A DNA stretch of 64,000 nt. Source: Streptomyces sp. NBC_00775. GTDB taxonomy: Bacteria > Actinomycetota > Actinomycetes > Streptomycetales > Streptomycetaceae. Under the pieces are notes generated by a model. That model was not told the DNA's origin. It was given only the letters and a program-made list of their open reading frames with translations, and did no database searches. The position numbers and the translations under genes are program-made. Shown here one piece after another: positions 48,247-57,718 of this stretch (position 1 is its first letter; each line of letters opens with the position of its first letter). The stretch is taken from positions 1,054,001-1,118,000 of the forward strand of contig NZ_CP108938.1 of NCBI RefSeq assembly GCF_036347135.1. Direction: 5' to 3'.

Positions 48247-49014
48247 TCAGGCGTTGGGGTCGAACGCGATTCCGGCCGGCTTGGCCTTCTCCAGGTGGTA
48301 GTTGAAGTTGCCGTCCTTGAGTCCGAAGACGGCACTGCCGAAGTCGTAGGCGCTCAGCTTGTCGCGCAGACCCGCGGGGTAGCCGTCCCAGCCGACCAGG
48401 CTGGGGAACTGCCAGGTGTGGTAGTCGTTCTCCGGCGGTTCGTCGTTGGAGTTGGCCGGGCGGAAGCAGTGCGTGCTGATGCCGTCCTTGTGGTAGACGA
48501 CCTTGGGGTGTGTGCCGTCCCAGCGGATCTGGTCACGGCCGTAGATGTTGAAGTTGCCGTGGGCCGAAGTGGACACGTACTTGGCCTCGTTGTCCTGCAC
48601 CCACACCACGACGTGTTCCCAGTCGTTGCGGTGTCCGCCGAGGCCGCTGCCGGCCACAGCCTGGTCCTTCTCGAAGTACAGGCCGTACATGATGGCGCAC
48701 CAGCCGTTGTTGCACTTCTCGCGCGAGTAGCCGTTCGTGTTGTCGAGGTCCCAGGAGTCGTGGCACTGGCCGTTCAGGGCCCCGGAGGGCTTGAGGCCGC
48801 CGTTGATGGTGCCGTCGGGGCCGATGGCGGGGGTCGGGTAGCAGCCGTCCGTGTCGTAGTCGTAGGCCGGCTGGAACGTCTGCTCCAGTCCGTCCGCGTT
48901 CGCGGGCAAGGCCTTCGGCGGGTCGGCGAGGGCGCTGCCGGGGAAGGCGACGACCAGCGCGACGGCGCTGCCGAGTATGAGTGAGACCTTGCGGATCCGC
49001 GAGCTTTTCTTCAC
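48247..49014 (-). CDS. Secreted Nep1-like protein (NPP1 family)
   Basis: A 255-residue protein with a signal peptide (KKSSRIRKVSLILGSAVALV, cleavage after ALA). The mature part has the NLP heptapeptide as GHRNDWE, followed by HVVVWV, where the family consensus is GHRHDWE. It also has DGCYPTPAIG near the N terminus, and two cysteine pairs (GQCHDS, EKCNNGWC). NLPs bind plant sphingolipids and permeabilise membranes or act as elicitors; some members are not toxic. The H-to-N change in the heptapeptide may alter metal binding. It is alone in its transcript as far as can be seen. Confidence 0.85.
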   Translation of the reverse strand: MKKSSRIRKVSLILGSAVALVVAFPGSALADPPKALPANADGLEQTFQPAYDYDTDGCYPTPAIGPDGTINGGLKPSGALNGQCHDSWDLDNTNGYSREKCNNGWCAIMYGLYFEKDQAVAGSGLGGHRNDWEHVVVWVQDNEAKYVSTSAHGNFNIYGRDQIRWDGTHPKVVYHKDGISTHCFRPANSNDEPPENDYHTWQFPSLVGWDGYPAGLRDKLSAYDFGSAVFGLKDGNFNYHLEKAKPAGIAFDPNA

Positions 49015-49203
49015 TGCGTCCTCCTGATCGACCGCGGTGTGGGGGCGGGGCAGACCAGGGTCGCGTTGGCATGCCCAGCTCAGCTTTCCGGGGCGGTGCG
49101 GAAAACGCCAGTGTCTGGAGGTGTCCTAGTGATGAAGGATCAACCAATGAGGTGAGCGGCACCGCCCGTTGGGCGCCCAGGACGCGCGCTCGTCGCTCAA
49201 CTC

Positions 49204-49237
49204 CCGTGTCCGGTGGCCTGGTTGCCACCGGACACGG
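49204..49237 (-). terminator. Terminator of the lipoprotein gene
   Basis: A perfect 14-bp stem CCGTGTCCGGTGGC / GCCACCGGACACGG with loop CTGGTT, 19 bases past the stop at 49256. I see nothing else in 49015-49255 apart from the promoter side of the NLP gene. Confidence 0.85.
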
Positions 49238-49255
49238 AAGGGCCTGCTCGTACGG

Positions 49256-50704
49256 CTACACCTTGCCGTCTGCCAGCTTCCACTCCCGGTGCAATGTGCC
49301 CAGGGGAATGCCGTGTTCGAGGACGGGTGTGCCGAAGATGGACAGCTGGATGCGCAGGGTGCCGGTCAGGTCGACTCCGCCGTAGACGGCCCAGGAACCT
49401 GTCGCGCCGGCCCCGGTCTTCGCCGTGGAGCCGGACGCGGACGTGGCGTCGGCCGAGCCCGCGGCCTCACCGCGCAGATACGGGGCCAGGTCTGCGGTGA
49501 CACCGACCGTGCCGTACAGACCGACGGTGGCCTCCGCGCCGAGGGACGCCTTCACGCTTCCGGCCGTGGTGACCGAGGTGCGGACCGGCGTGCTCGACAT
49601 GTGCGACTCGTTGACCGGCGACCAGCCCTTGGCCTGGCCGAAGGTGCCGCCGGCCTTGAAGTCACCCTTGAGATCCTGCTCGATGTCGACGGTGACGCTT
49701 CCGTCGGCGCTGATCTGGAAGTAGCAGGTCAGATCGAGGTTCACCACGACGGGAATCGGGCCGACCTGGAGCACCGGGTCGGCGTGCAGCTTCGCGAACG
49801 GCAGCCGCACCGGCTGGGCGGAGGCGGCGGCGCGGCCCTTGACCGCCCACTGCGAGGTCCAGTCGCCGGAGAGACCGAGGTAGGCGGCCCCCGGCCCGGA
49901 GTCGGCCGCGTCACCGCCGTAGGAGAAGTCGACCTCGGGTGCGACCTGCACGAAGCCGGACACGGACGCCGTCGCGGAGGCGGGTGCCCCCTCGGCGGTG
50001 CCGACCTTCGCGCCGACATCGATCCGCAGGCTGCCGAGCGGGACCTTCGTGCCCTCGGGTCCGGAGTGGATGTCTCCCGTCTTCGCCCAGGAGACCTTCA
50101 CATCGGGCAGCAGCCGCTCCACGTCGAAGGACGAGGGGTCGACGGGGACGGAGCCCTTCGCGTCGTCGTCACCGAGGAGCGTGTCCAGGGTCGTCGGCGC
50201 GGTCTGGACCTCGGTGCCGTCACCGCTCTCGCCGATCACCTTGGTGACCTTGGCGAGAAGTCCGTCCGGGGCGCCGGGCGCGGGGGCGCTGGCGATGACG
50301 TCGCCGACGGCGGTGCCGTGCGGCTTCGCCGTACTGGCGGCGGACGGGGACGGGGACTGGGACGGGGGCTGGGATGAAGTCCCCTTACTGACAGGGGATA
50401 TGACGGCCCGTCGGGTGCGACTGTCGTACGACGAGACCTTCAGCGCGGCCTTACGGGCCTTGCCGCCCGCCGCGCCCGGCCGCGCGACGGCGGTCGAGGT
50501 GGCTGCCGCCTCGGGGGCGGCGGCGACGGCGAGCGACTGGCCGGCGTCCGCGGTCGCGGCGGCGGAGGCGTCGGCGTTCCGGGCGCGTTCGGCGCCGGAG
50601 GAGGAGTGTGTTCCGGGGTCTGCGGAGCAACCGGCGGCGAGAAAGAGGGCGGTTGCGGCGAGCGCGGGCATGACGGCGCGCAAGGGCCGCTTGCGGATAC
50701 GCAA
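49256..50704 (-). CDS. Predicted lipoprotein of unknown function (482 aa)
   Basis: The signal peptide ends in FLAAGCSADPG, a good lipobox. A 100-residue Ala/Ser/Thr-rich, probably disordered region follows, then about 330 residues rich in short beta strands and glycine (VSGFVQVAPEVDFSYGG, VNLDLTCYFQISADGSVTVD). No catalytic motif. The beta-rich second half could be a long barrel-like or lipid-binding sheet. The start is a TTG at 50704 with AGGA upstream; an ATG 11 codons later is the alternative. Function unknown. Confidence 0.75.
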   Translation of the reverse strand: MRIRKRPLRAVMPALAATALFLAAGCSADPGTHSSSGAERARNADASAAATADAGQSLAVAAAPEAAATSTAVARPGAAGGKARKAALKVSSYDSRTRRAVISPVSKGTSSQPPSQSPSPSAASTAKPHGTAVGDVIASAPAPGAPDGLLAKVTKVIGESGDGTEVQTAPTTLDTLLGDDDAKGSVPVDPSSFDVERLLPDVKVSWAKTGDIHSGPEGTKVPLGSLRIDVGAKVGTAEGAPASATASVSGFVQVAPEVDFSYGGDAADSGPGAAYLGLSGDWTSQWAVKGRAAASAQPVRLPFAKLHADPVLQVGPIPVVVNLDLTCYFQISADGSVTVDIEQDLKGDFKAGGTFGQAKGWSPVNESHMSSTPVRTSVTTAGSVKASLGAEATVGLYGTVGVTADLAPYLRGEAAGSADATSASGSTAKTGAGATGSWAVYGGVDLTGTLRIQLSIFGTPVLEHGIPLGTLHREWKLADGKV

Positions 50705-50830
50705 GATCAGTCCTGAGGGGGGTGGGGGGTGGCTATGGATTACCAGCGGGTAACCAGTGGCGAGCGTGTCATGAACCTGTGAAGTTCCGCTTCACGTTTC
50801 CGCACACTTCCCGGGTGATGTGCGCCACGC

Positions 50831-51913
<1,083 letters not shown>

Positions 51914-51936
51914 CCCGGTTCCTCCAGCCAGTCCAG

Positions 51937-52800
51937 TCATTGCGGCTCCAGTACGAGGTCGAAGCGTGCGTGCCGGAAGGGGTTGGGGATGCCGAACTCC
52001 CGTGCCAGGGAAGGATCGTCGGTCTCGGCGAAGTCGTGGACCAGGCTCTTCTTGACCGCGAACACCGCGTCGGAGCCGAGGTAGTCGCTGCCCGCCACGA
52101 AGATGTGTGTGGTGATGGGGGTGTGGCCGTCGGCCGTGGCGATGAAGTGGATGTGCGCGGGGCGGTACGGGTGGCGGCCGGTGGCCCGGAGCAGGTCGCC
52201 GACCGGGCCGTCCGTGGGGATCGGGTACGGGCTCGGCACGCAGGTGCGGAACCAGAAGCGGCCCTCGGCGTCCGCCGTGAAGAGCCCGCGTCCGTTGCCG
52301 GGTGGCTGGACGTCCGGCCGCTGCACGTCGTAGTAGCCCTCGGCGTCGGCCTGCCAGACGTCGAGGACGGCGCCGGGCAGCGGAGTGCCGTCGCGGGACA
52401 GCACCCGGCCGCTGATCACGCACGGCTCGCCGCTGCCCACCAGGTCGATGTCGGCGCCGAGTGCGCGTACCGGTGACTCGGTCATGTGGAAGGGACCGAG
52501 GACGGTCGACTCGGTGGCAGCCGGATCGCGGTGGCCGTTGAGGGTCTCCACGAGCATCGAGACGCCGAGCACGTCCGACAGCAGGATGAACTCCTGCCGG
52601 GTGTCGGTGCACTTCTGCCCGGTCGCCGTCAGGAAGCCGATGGCGCGCTCCCATTCCTCCGTCGTCGGCTCCGTCTCGCGGACGAAGTCGTGCAGGTGAC
52701 GGGTGAGCGCGCCGAGCAGCTCGCGCAGCCGCGGATCGGCCGTGCCCTTGAGGCTGTCGACGACCGCGCCGGTGATGTCCGTCGTGAATTCCGTGGTCAT
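51937..52800 (-). CDS. Intradiol ring-cleavage dioxygenase (hydroxyquinol 1,2-dioxygenase-like)
   Basis: A 287-residue catechol-type dioxygenase. A helical N-terminal dimer domain (about 1-95) precedes the catalytic sandwich with LDVWQADAEGYYDVQRPD and GRHPYRPAHIHF; two tyrosines and two histidines would hold ferric iron. It would open hydroxyquinol to maleylacetate, which the next enzyme reduces. Catechol cannot be excluded as substrate, but the maleylacetate reductase partner favours hydroxyquinol. Confidence 0.88.
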   Translation of the reverse strand: MTTEFTTDITGAVVDSLKGTADPRLRELLGALTRHLHDFVRETEPTTEEWERAIGFLTATGQKCTDTRQEFILLSDVLGVSMLVETLNGHRDPAATESTVLGPFHMTESPVRALGADIDLVGSGEPCVISGRVLSRDGTPLPGAVLDVWQADAEGYYDVQRPDVQPPGNGRGLFTADAEGRFWFRTCVPSPYPIPTDGPVGDLLRATGRHPYRPAHIHFIATADGHTPITTHIFVAGSDYLGSDAVFAVKKSLVHDFAETDDPSLAREFGIPNPFRHARFDLVLEPQ

Positions 52801-52866
52801 GCCGCTCCCCTGGTCCCACAGATCATCCTGCCAGGCATGCGCCTCAGGCTACGAGGCTGTCGGAAC

Positions 52867-53907
52867 TCATAGTTCGAAGCTGACGAACCCGTCCTCCGCG
52901 TCCGGCTCCGGCGCCGTCACGGTGTAGTTGAAGCGGTTCTTGAGGGCGGTGACGTCCCATATCGCCGCGCGGTCACGGTAGTTGAAGACGATCTCCTTCT
53001 CGTCTCCGCCGTGCTGGAGGATGCGGGCGACGGCGATCTCGTTGGGGTGGTCGTGCCGTGCGCCGCTGGTGGAGATCAGATAGCGGTCGCAGTCGATCAG
53101 GCCGAGCAGCTCGTTCGAGAGGTTGTGGTCGCTGCCGTGGTGGGCGACCTTGAGGACGTCGAGGTGGAGCCGACCGCCCGCCGCCTCGGCCAGCGGCCGT
53201 ATCGACGCCACCAGTCTGCGGTCGTCCGCGTCGCCGGTGAGCACGATGCGCTTGTCCTCGAACTCGAAGAGCAGGCCGATGCTGGTGAGGTTCGTCTTCG
53301 AGGTGTCCGGCTTGAAGGGTGACGCGGCGAGCTGCTCCACGTTGGGGGCGCCGAAGTGCTCGAAGCCCTCCACCGGCGGGAGTTCGTCGGGATCCCGGCC
53401 CGGGATCAGCCCGTTCTTGGCGCATTCCGCGCTCCAGAGCGGGGCCAGCCGCTCCAGTTGCCCGCGGTCGGGCGAGAGCACCTCCATCGTGGAGCCGTCG
53501 TCGAACCAGGCGAGCTCCCGCCCGACTTCGACGCTGCGCCCACCGAACGCGTCGTTCCACGGCACCTTCTGGGCCAGCAGGGCACTGGTGAGCTTCTCGC
53601 CGTCCACGGCGCCGAACCCCTCGCTGTCGAGGAGTTGGTCGAAGCCGTTGAACCACACGTCCGCGAACTCCACCGACCTGTCGGGGTCGTCCATCAGGGC
53701 GAGCACCCCGAGGATGTGGTCCTGGTCGACATGGGTGACGACGAGGAGGTCGACCAGGCCGTCGAGCCCGGCGAGCGTCGGCCTGATGAGCGGGTACGTG
53801 CCCGAACGGCCGCCGTCGACGAGGATTCGGCGTACGAAGGTGTCGTCGCCGTACTCCAGGAGCAGGCAGTCGCCGTCCTCGCCGGGCATCATGGTGAACC
53901 TGATCAT
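52867..53907 (-). CDS. ComEC-like MBL-fold hydrolase in a caspase operon
   Basis: A 346-residue metallo-beta-lactamase-fold protein. It starts RFTMMPGEDGDCLLLEYG, as in ComEC-type soluble hydrolases. The metal site is VVTHVDQDHILG (H-x-D-x-D-H), with LTGDADDRRL and KVAHHGSDHN further on. An insert of about 90 residues (SLWSAECAKNG region) separates the metal motifs. Such proteins pair with caspase- or trypsin-like proteases in some bacterial conflict systems. It is the last gene of the operon; its ATG overlaps the stop of a 26-codon mini-ORF. Confidence 0.88.
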   Translation of the reverse strand: MIRFTMMPGEDGDCLLLEYGDDTFVRRILVDGGRSGTYPLIRPTLAGLDGLVDLLVVTHVDQDHILGVLALMDDPDRSVEFADVWFNGFDQLLDSEGFGAVDGEKLTSALLAQKVPWNDAFGGRSVEVGRELAWFDDGSTMEVLSPDRGQLERLAPLWSAECAKNGLIPGRDPDELPPVEGFEHFGAPNVEQLAASPFKPDTSKTNLTSIGLLFEFEDKRIVLTGDADDRRLVASIRPLAEAAGGRLHLDVLKVAHHGSDHNLSNELLGLIDCDRYLISTSGARHDHPNEIAVARILQHGGDEKEIVFNYRDRAAIWDVTALKNRFNYTVTAPEPDAEDGFVSFEL

Positions 53908-53984
53908 CGCGGCCTCCCGGACACGCCGGTCATCATGGCCTCCCGTGCGGAGCGGTCATCGCGTCCCCGGTGCCGAGCGGTCAT
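53904..53984 (-). CDS. 26-codon mini-ORF bridging two genes, built from tandem repeats
   Basis: ATG 53984 overlaps the stop of the 427-aa gene (ATGA) and has CGGGAGGA upstream; its own stop overlaps the MBL gene's ATG (ATGA). The peptide is highly basic (MTARHRGRDDRSAREAMMTG, then VSGRPR). The DNA is a tandem repeat of 26-nt units starting at 53904, 53930 and 53956, with a fourth start at 53981. Each unit contains TCAT (ATGA on the coding strand) and, mostly, a GGGAGG motif. It may act as a translational relay rather than make a functional peptide. Confidence 0.45.
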   Translation of the reverse strand: MTARHRGRDDRSAREAMMTGVSGRPR

Positions 53985-55264
53985 GGCGTCCTCCCGCGCA
54001 GAGTGACAATCACGAACGGCTCGCGCGTGTCGACGCGCCACGACAGCCGGCGGGCCTGGTCGAGCCGGGCGGCGCACTCCGGGTCGTCGGGGAACTCGGA
54101 GAGGCCGTGGATGAGGCGGCTCAGGCCCAGGGTGAAGACCGGTACGCCGCGGTCGAAGGCCTCCAGGAGCGCGTCGCGCGCCGCCTCCCGCTCCGCCTCG
54201 CTGTGCGCCCGGCGCAGATGGCGCATCGCCCACAGCAGGGATCCGTCGCTCATCCAGTCGAACTCGTGCCGCAGCCGGGACAGCCACGGGTCCCAGCGGT
54301 GCGGCCGCTCGGACAGCTCGCTGCCGACCAGGACGTACGCACCGGCCACCGCCGCGAGCGGGTTCGTCATCTTGCCGTAGAGCATGCTCTCCGCGTCCTT
54401 GACGAGGGTCGCCGCCGAGTCGAAGGCGCCGCGGACCATGTAGCCCAGGGCGGGTCCCACCCGGCTGTCGCGCACGGTCACCGAGACGGCACTGCCGGTG
54501 GGGCTCTGGCGTTCGTTGACGAGGGCCTCGATCTGCGCGGTGCCCCACGGTGCTGGGAGGGTGACGACATAGTCGCTGCCTGCCAGCGAGACGACCAGGA
54601 ACTGCCGGGGGCCGGTGGGTCCGTCGTGCGTGGGCTCGCCGTGCTCGTCGACCGGGCCGTTCGGGCCGAAGCGGTAGAGCCGCGCGGCCGCGTCGCCCAG
54701 ATCGAGGCTGGGGATGGAGTGCGGCGCGGAGTGGGCGATCTCGAACACGACCGGTCGCTCCGGGGGCTCCTCGGCCAGCTTGAGCATGGAGGCGAACTGC
54801 CAGCTCGACGGCTTCGGATCGCCGACCCAGGCCGCGTGGCCGGGTTCGACGACCGAGTTCCACTCCCAGACCCCGGAGCTCGACCCCTGGGAGCGGGGCA
54901 CCGGAATCGCCTCGCCGTCGTGGTAGGCCCCGTACGACTCGATGTTTCCCATGAGGTACTGCCAGGAGTGCGACTCATAGGGCGAGCGCGCAGTGCGGAG
55001 CGTCACGTTCGTGTCCGCGCCTTCCCGCACCTCGGCGTCCTTGGAGAGCACGACCCCGGAGGGCAGCGTTGCGGTCACGATGTGGGGGCCGGGTTCGACC
55101 TCGAAGCGTGCCGGTGTGGCCGAAGCCCCGCAGGGGAACAGGACGTTGCGGTGCGCGACACCGGTGCCGCCGGCCGGGTAGATGTTGCCGACGACCTTGG
55201 CCCCGTCGGAGACATCGGTTTCGTCGAGGCTCAGGGCGACCCGCACGCGCAGGGCGGCGCTCAT
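53981..55264 (-). CDS. Unknown protein of the caspase/MBL operon (427 aa)
   Basis: No family recognised. The first 100 residues look like a beta-sandwich (RVRVALSLDETDVSDGAKVV, FEVEPGPHIVTATLPSG). A middle region carries SYGAYHDGEAIPVPRSQG and long strands. The last 150 residues are helical (HRWDPWLSRLRHEFDWMSDG, LLWAMRHLRRAHSEAEREAA), possibly a helical-repeat scaffold. Its ATG overlaps the caspase stop (ATGA). Its place between a protease and a hydrolase suggests it is an adaptor, a sensor or the protease's target. Confidence 0.8.
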   Translation of the reverse strand: MSAALRVRVALSLDETDVSDGAKVVGNIYPAGGTGVAHRNVLFPCGASATPARFEVEPGPHIVTATLPSGVVLSKDAEVREGADTNVTLRTARSPYESHSWQYLMGNIESYGAYHDGEAIPVPRSQGSSSGVWEWNSVVEPGHAAWVGDPKPSSWQFASMLKLAEEPPERPVVFEIAHSAPHSIPSLDLGDAAARLYRFGPNGPVDEHGEPTHDGPTGPRQFLVVSLAGSDYVVTLPAPWGTAQIEALVNERQSPTGSAVSVTVRDSRVGPALGYMVRGAFDSAATLVKDAESMLYGKMTNPLAAVAGAYVLVGSELSERPHRWDPWLSRLRHEFDWMSDGSLLWAMRHLRRAHSEAEREAARDALLEAFDRGVPVFTLGLSRLIHGLSEFPDDPECAARLDQARRLSWRVDTREPFVIVTLRGRTP

Positions 55265-56433
55265 GGCTTCACCAGATGCACACGCCGGAAGACCGGTCGT
55301 ACGGTGATGGACTTGGTCCGCACGTCCCTCTCACCGAGTCTCGCCTCGAAGTCGTAGTTGCCGAAGCGGAGTTCGATGGCCCATTCGCTCTGCGGATCCG
55401 ACCCGTTGACGTCACCGGGTGCCCGCCGCAGGCGCTCGTGGCCGTCCTCGCGGCAGACGAATTCGGCGTCGGCGTTCTCCTCCGCGCGCTCGCAGCTCAC
55501 GTACACGGGGACGACCGGTGGCCCGGGCAGCTCGTGGAGGACGAACACGGGCAGTTCACCGACCGAGGGGACCTGGACACCCGCGACCGCTCCGGCGAAC
55601 TGCGGCTGGTGCATGAAGTGGTCGATGGCTTCGAGGAGATGGGAGGTGTTGACCCGCCAGTCGCCCTCGGGATCGTCGCTCGCCGCCCCGGCGAGGCTCT
55701 TGAGCAGGGCCTCGGTGAACACGCTCACCTGTCCGGGCCGCGCGTGCGAACGGTCCCCGGCCAGCGTGGCGTAGTACGGAATGTGGAACCGTCTGGGGAG
55801 ATCGAGGGGGCGCGCACCGGCCCCGAGCGGTGTCCGTCCGGCGAACCGTGTGCCCGAACTCTGGATCAACACATCGGAGTTGGACCGGCAGGCATCGACG
55901 AAGAACACCTGCTGGGTGGCCTTGCACCGCTTGAGCCCGTTCATCAGCCCCCCGAAGTCCAGTGCTCCGTTGAGGGGGTTGTGCTCGTCGGCGAAGATGT
56001 CGGCCGCAAGGAGCGCCATGTCGTCACCCTGCGAGACGCCGTGTCCGCAGAAGTAGAAGACGAGCCGGTTGTCGACGTTGCTGTCACCGCGGTCGTACCA
56101 CTCCGTGATCGCGGCGAGGATGTTGTCGATGGTGGCGACGTCGACGTCGTGGGCGGTCTGGGTGCGGGGGTCCTTGAACGGGGCCGGCTGCTCCTCGCTC
56201 AGCAACAGGGCCACACTGCCGAGCGGTCGCTGCGGATCGTTGTACTCGGCCAGCAGCCAGGTCGCCAGGGCCCGGGCGGAGACGGGGGGCGAGCTGAGCT
56301 GCCGCATCCCGTCGGAGTCCGCCACCGGCGCCTCGCCACCGGCGAGATGCGGGTACTTTCCGACGCCGATGACCAGCGCGTGGGTACGCGGAAGGCCGGT
56401 GTCCTCTTCGAGGTGAACTATGGAACCGGCCAT
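55261..56433 (-). CDS. Caspase-like cysteine protease (peptidase C14 fold)
   Basis: A 390-residue protein whose first 240 residues form a caspase-like domain. The start is HALVIGVGKYPHLAG; the catalytic histidine lies in LVFYFCGHGVSQGDD and the catalytic cysteine in VFFVDACRSNSD. The last 130 residues are beta-rich with no known motif (VVPVYVSCERAEENADAEFV). The ATG has GGAGG upstream. It heads an operon with an unknown protein and an MBL hydrolase, and diverges from a DUF2235 hydrolase gene. No signal peptide, so it acts in the cytoplasm. Confidence 0.88.
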   Translation of the reverse strand: MAGSIVHLEEDTGLPRTHALVIGVGKYPHLAGGEAPVADSDGMRQLSSPPVSARALATWLLAEYNDPQRPLGSVALLLSEEQPAPFKDPRTQTAHDVDVATIDNILAAITEWYDRGDSNVDNRLVFYFCGHGVSQGDDMALLAADIFADEHNPLNGALDFGGLMNGLKRCKATQQVFFVDACRSNSDVLIQSSGTRFAGRTPLGAGARPLDLPRRFHIPYYATLAGDRSHARPGQVSVFTEALLKSLAGAASDDPEGDWRVNTSHLLEAIDHFMHQPQFAGAVAGVQVPSVGELPVFVLHELPGPPVVPVYVSCERAEENADAEFVCREDGHERLRRAPGDVNGSDPQSEWAIELRFGNYDFEARLGERDVRTKSITVRPVFRRVHLVKP

Positions 56434-56515
56434 GGATCCTCCGGAACCCGACTGCGCCGGACGCTGCCCGGAAGGACGGAGACGCCCACGAGCAGCATTT
56501 CCCTTATTATATTTC

Positions 56516-56543
56516 TGTAAGTCCTGTATGTCCTGGTATGTCC
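56516..56543. promoter_or_regulatory. Three direct repeats in the caspase/DUF2235 divergent promoter
   Basis: TGTAAGTCC (56516-56524), TGTATGTCC (56525-56533) and TGGTATGTCC (56534-56543) follow each other without gaps. Just upstream lies an AT-rich patch (TTATTATATTTCTGTAAG) that is very unlike the rest of this GC-rich window. This is probably a regulator's binding array plus promoter for one or both operons. Confidence 0.6.
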
Positions 56544-56587
56544 CGACCCATCAGCGTCCTGGTCTGTCAGTGAACGTGAGGCCCGGC

Positions 56588-57646
56588 ATGGCCAAGAATC
56601 TCGTCGTCTGTCTGGACGGCACGGGCAATCAGTTGAAGGCGAAAGGGAACACCAACGTCGTCCGGCTCTACGAAATGCTGGACCTCTCCGATCCCGCCCG
56701 GCAGATCGCCTACTACGACCCCGGCGTCGGCACCTTCTCCACCGCGGGCGCCTGGACACCCCTCGCCCGGCGCCTGTCGAAGCTCCTCGGCCTCGCCGTC
56801 GGCTCCGGCATGAGGGAGAACCTCGCCGAGGCGTACACGTATCTGATGGGGCATTACGAGCCCGGCGACCAGATCTACGTCTTCGGTTTCAGCCGCGGCG
56901 CGTACACGGCCCGCGCACTCGTGGGCATGCTCAAGGCGGTCGGCCTGATGCGGCCCGGTATGGAGAACCTCGTCCCGTACGCCGTGTCCGTCTACGCCAA
57001 GAACAAGGACTGGACCCGGCAGGACTGGGACCAACTCCACCATTTCGCGGGCGCCTTCAGCAACGCGGTCGAGGGGCGCGTCGGCATCTCCGTCACCTAC
57101 CTGGGGATCTGGGACTCCGTGAAGGCGGCCGGCGTGCTGCGCTGGAACCTTCGGTGGCCGTACACCCGTCAGCTCCCGAACGTCCGCCGCGTCCGCCACG
57201 CCGTGTCCCTCGACGAGAAACGCAGACCCTACCGCGAGTACCTGGTCACACCCGACAAGAAGCACCCCGCGCCCGGCTCGGTCGAGCAGGTGTGGTTCGC
57301 CGGGGTGCACTCCGACGTCGGCGGGACCTTCGAGGACGATCCCCGGCTCCCCACCATCACCCTCAAGTGGATCGTGGACGCCGCTCTCGACGAGCACCTG
57401 CTGCTGAAGCCCGGGGCCTACGCGCGCGAGGTCACCCTCGTACCCGAGGACGCCCTGGGGAAGGTGCACCGGATGGGCTGGATCTGGTCCCTGCTCACCT
57501 ACCGGCGCCGCAGACCGCCGCAGGGTTCACACGTGCACGCGAGTGTCCGTGCCCGCATCGAGAAGGACCCGGACTACGCGAACCGGATTCCGAAGACAGT
57601 GGAGTGGTCGGACAGCGACTGGCTCAAAGCAAGGGGTGTTCGGTGA
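56588..57646 (+). CDS. DUF2235 alpha/beta hydrolase (phospholipase-like)
   Basis: A 352-residue DUF2235 protein. The start KNLVVCLDGTGNQLKAKGNT is a family hallmark, and the GxSxG elbow is YVFGFSRGAYTARALVG. A later acid/base pair may lie in FAGVHSDVGGTFEDD. Some relatives are phospholipase effectors of type VI secretion; no secretion gene is nearby here. ATG 56588 has GAGG upstream. It is divergent from the caspase operon and shares the repeat-bearing promoter. The role may be membrane lipid cleavage, but this is an inference. Confidence 0.88.
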   Translation: MAKNLVVCLDGTGNQLKAKGNTNVVRLYEMLDLSDPARQIAYYDPGVGTFSTAGAWTPLARRLSKLLGLAVGSGMRENLAEAYTYLMGHYEPGDQIYVFGFSRGAYTARALVGMLKAVGLMRPGMENLVPYAVSVYAKNKDWTRQDWDQLHHFAGAFSNAVEGRVGISVTYLGIWDSVKAAGVLRWNLRWPYTRQLPNVRRVRHAVSLDEKRRPYREYLVTPDKKHPAPGSVEQVWFAGVHSDVGGTFEDDPRLPTITLKWIVDAALDEHLLLKPGAYAREVTLVPEDALGKVHRMGWIWSLLTYRRRRPPQGSHVHASVRARIEKDPDYANRIPKTVEWSDSDWLKARGVR

Positions 57647-57718
57647 CGGCTTCCGTGGGGAACGGTTGACCTGGAGCGGCACGCGCACGGCAGGAGACAC
57701 GGAAAGTATGATCAACCA

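Noticed and set aside
56588..57646. DUF2235 protein as a type VI secretion effector
   Set aside because: No secretion, VgrG, PAAR or immunity gene is near, and the gene faces a caspase operon instead.
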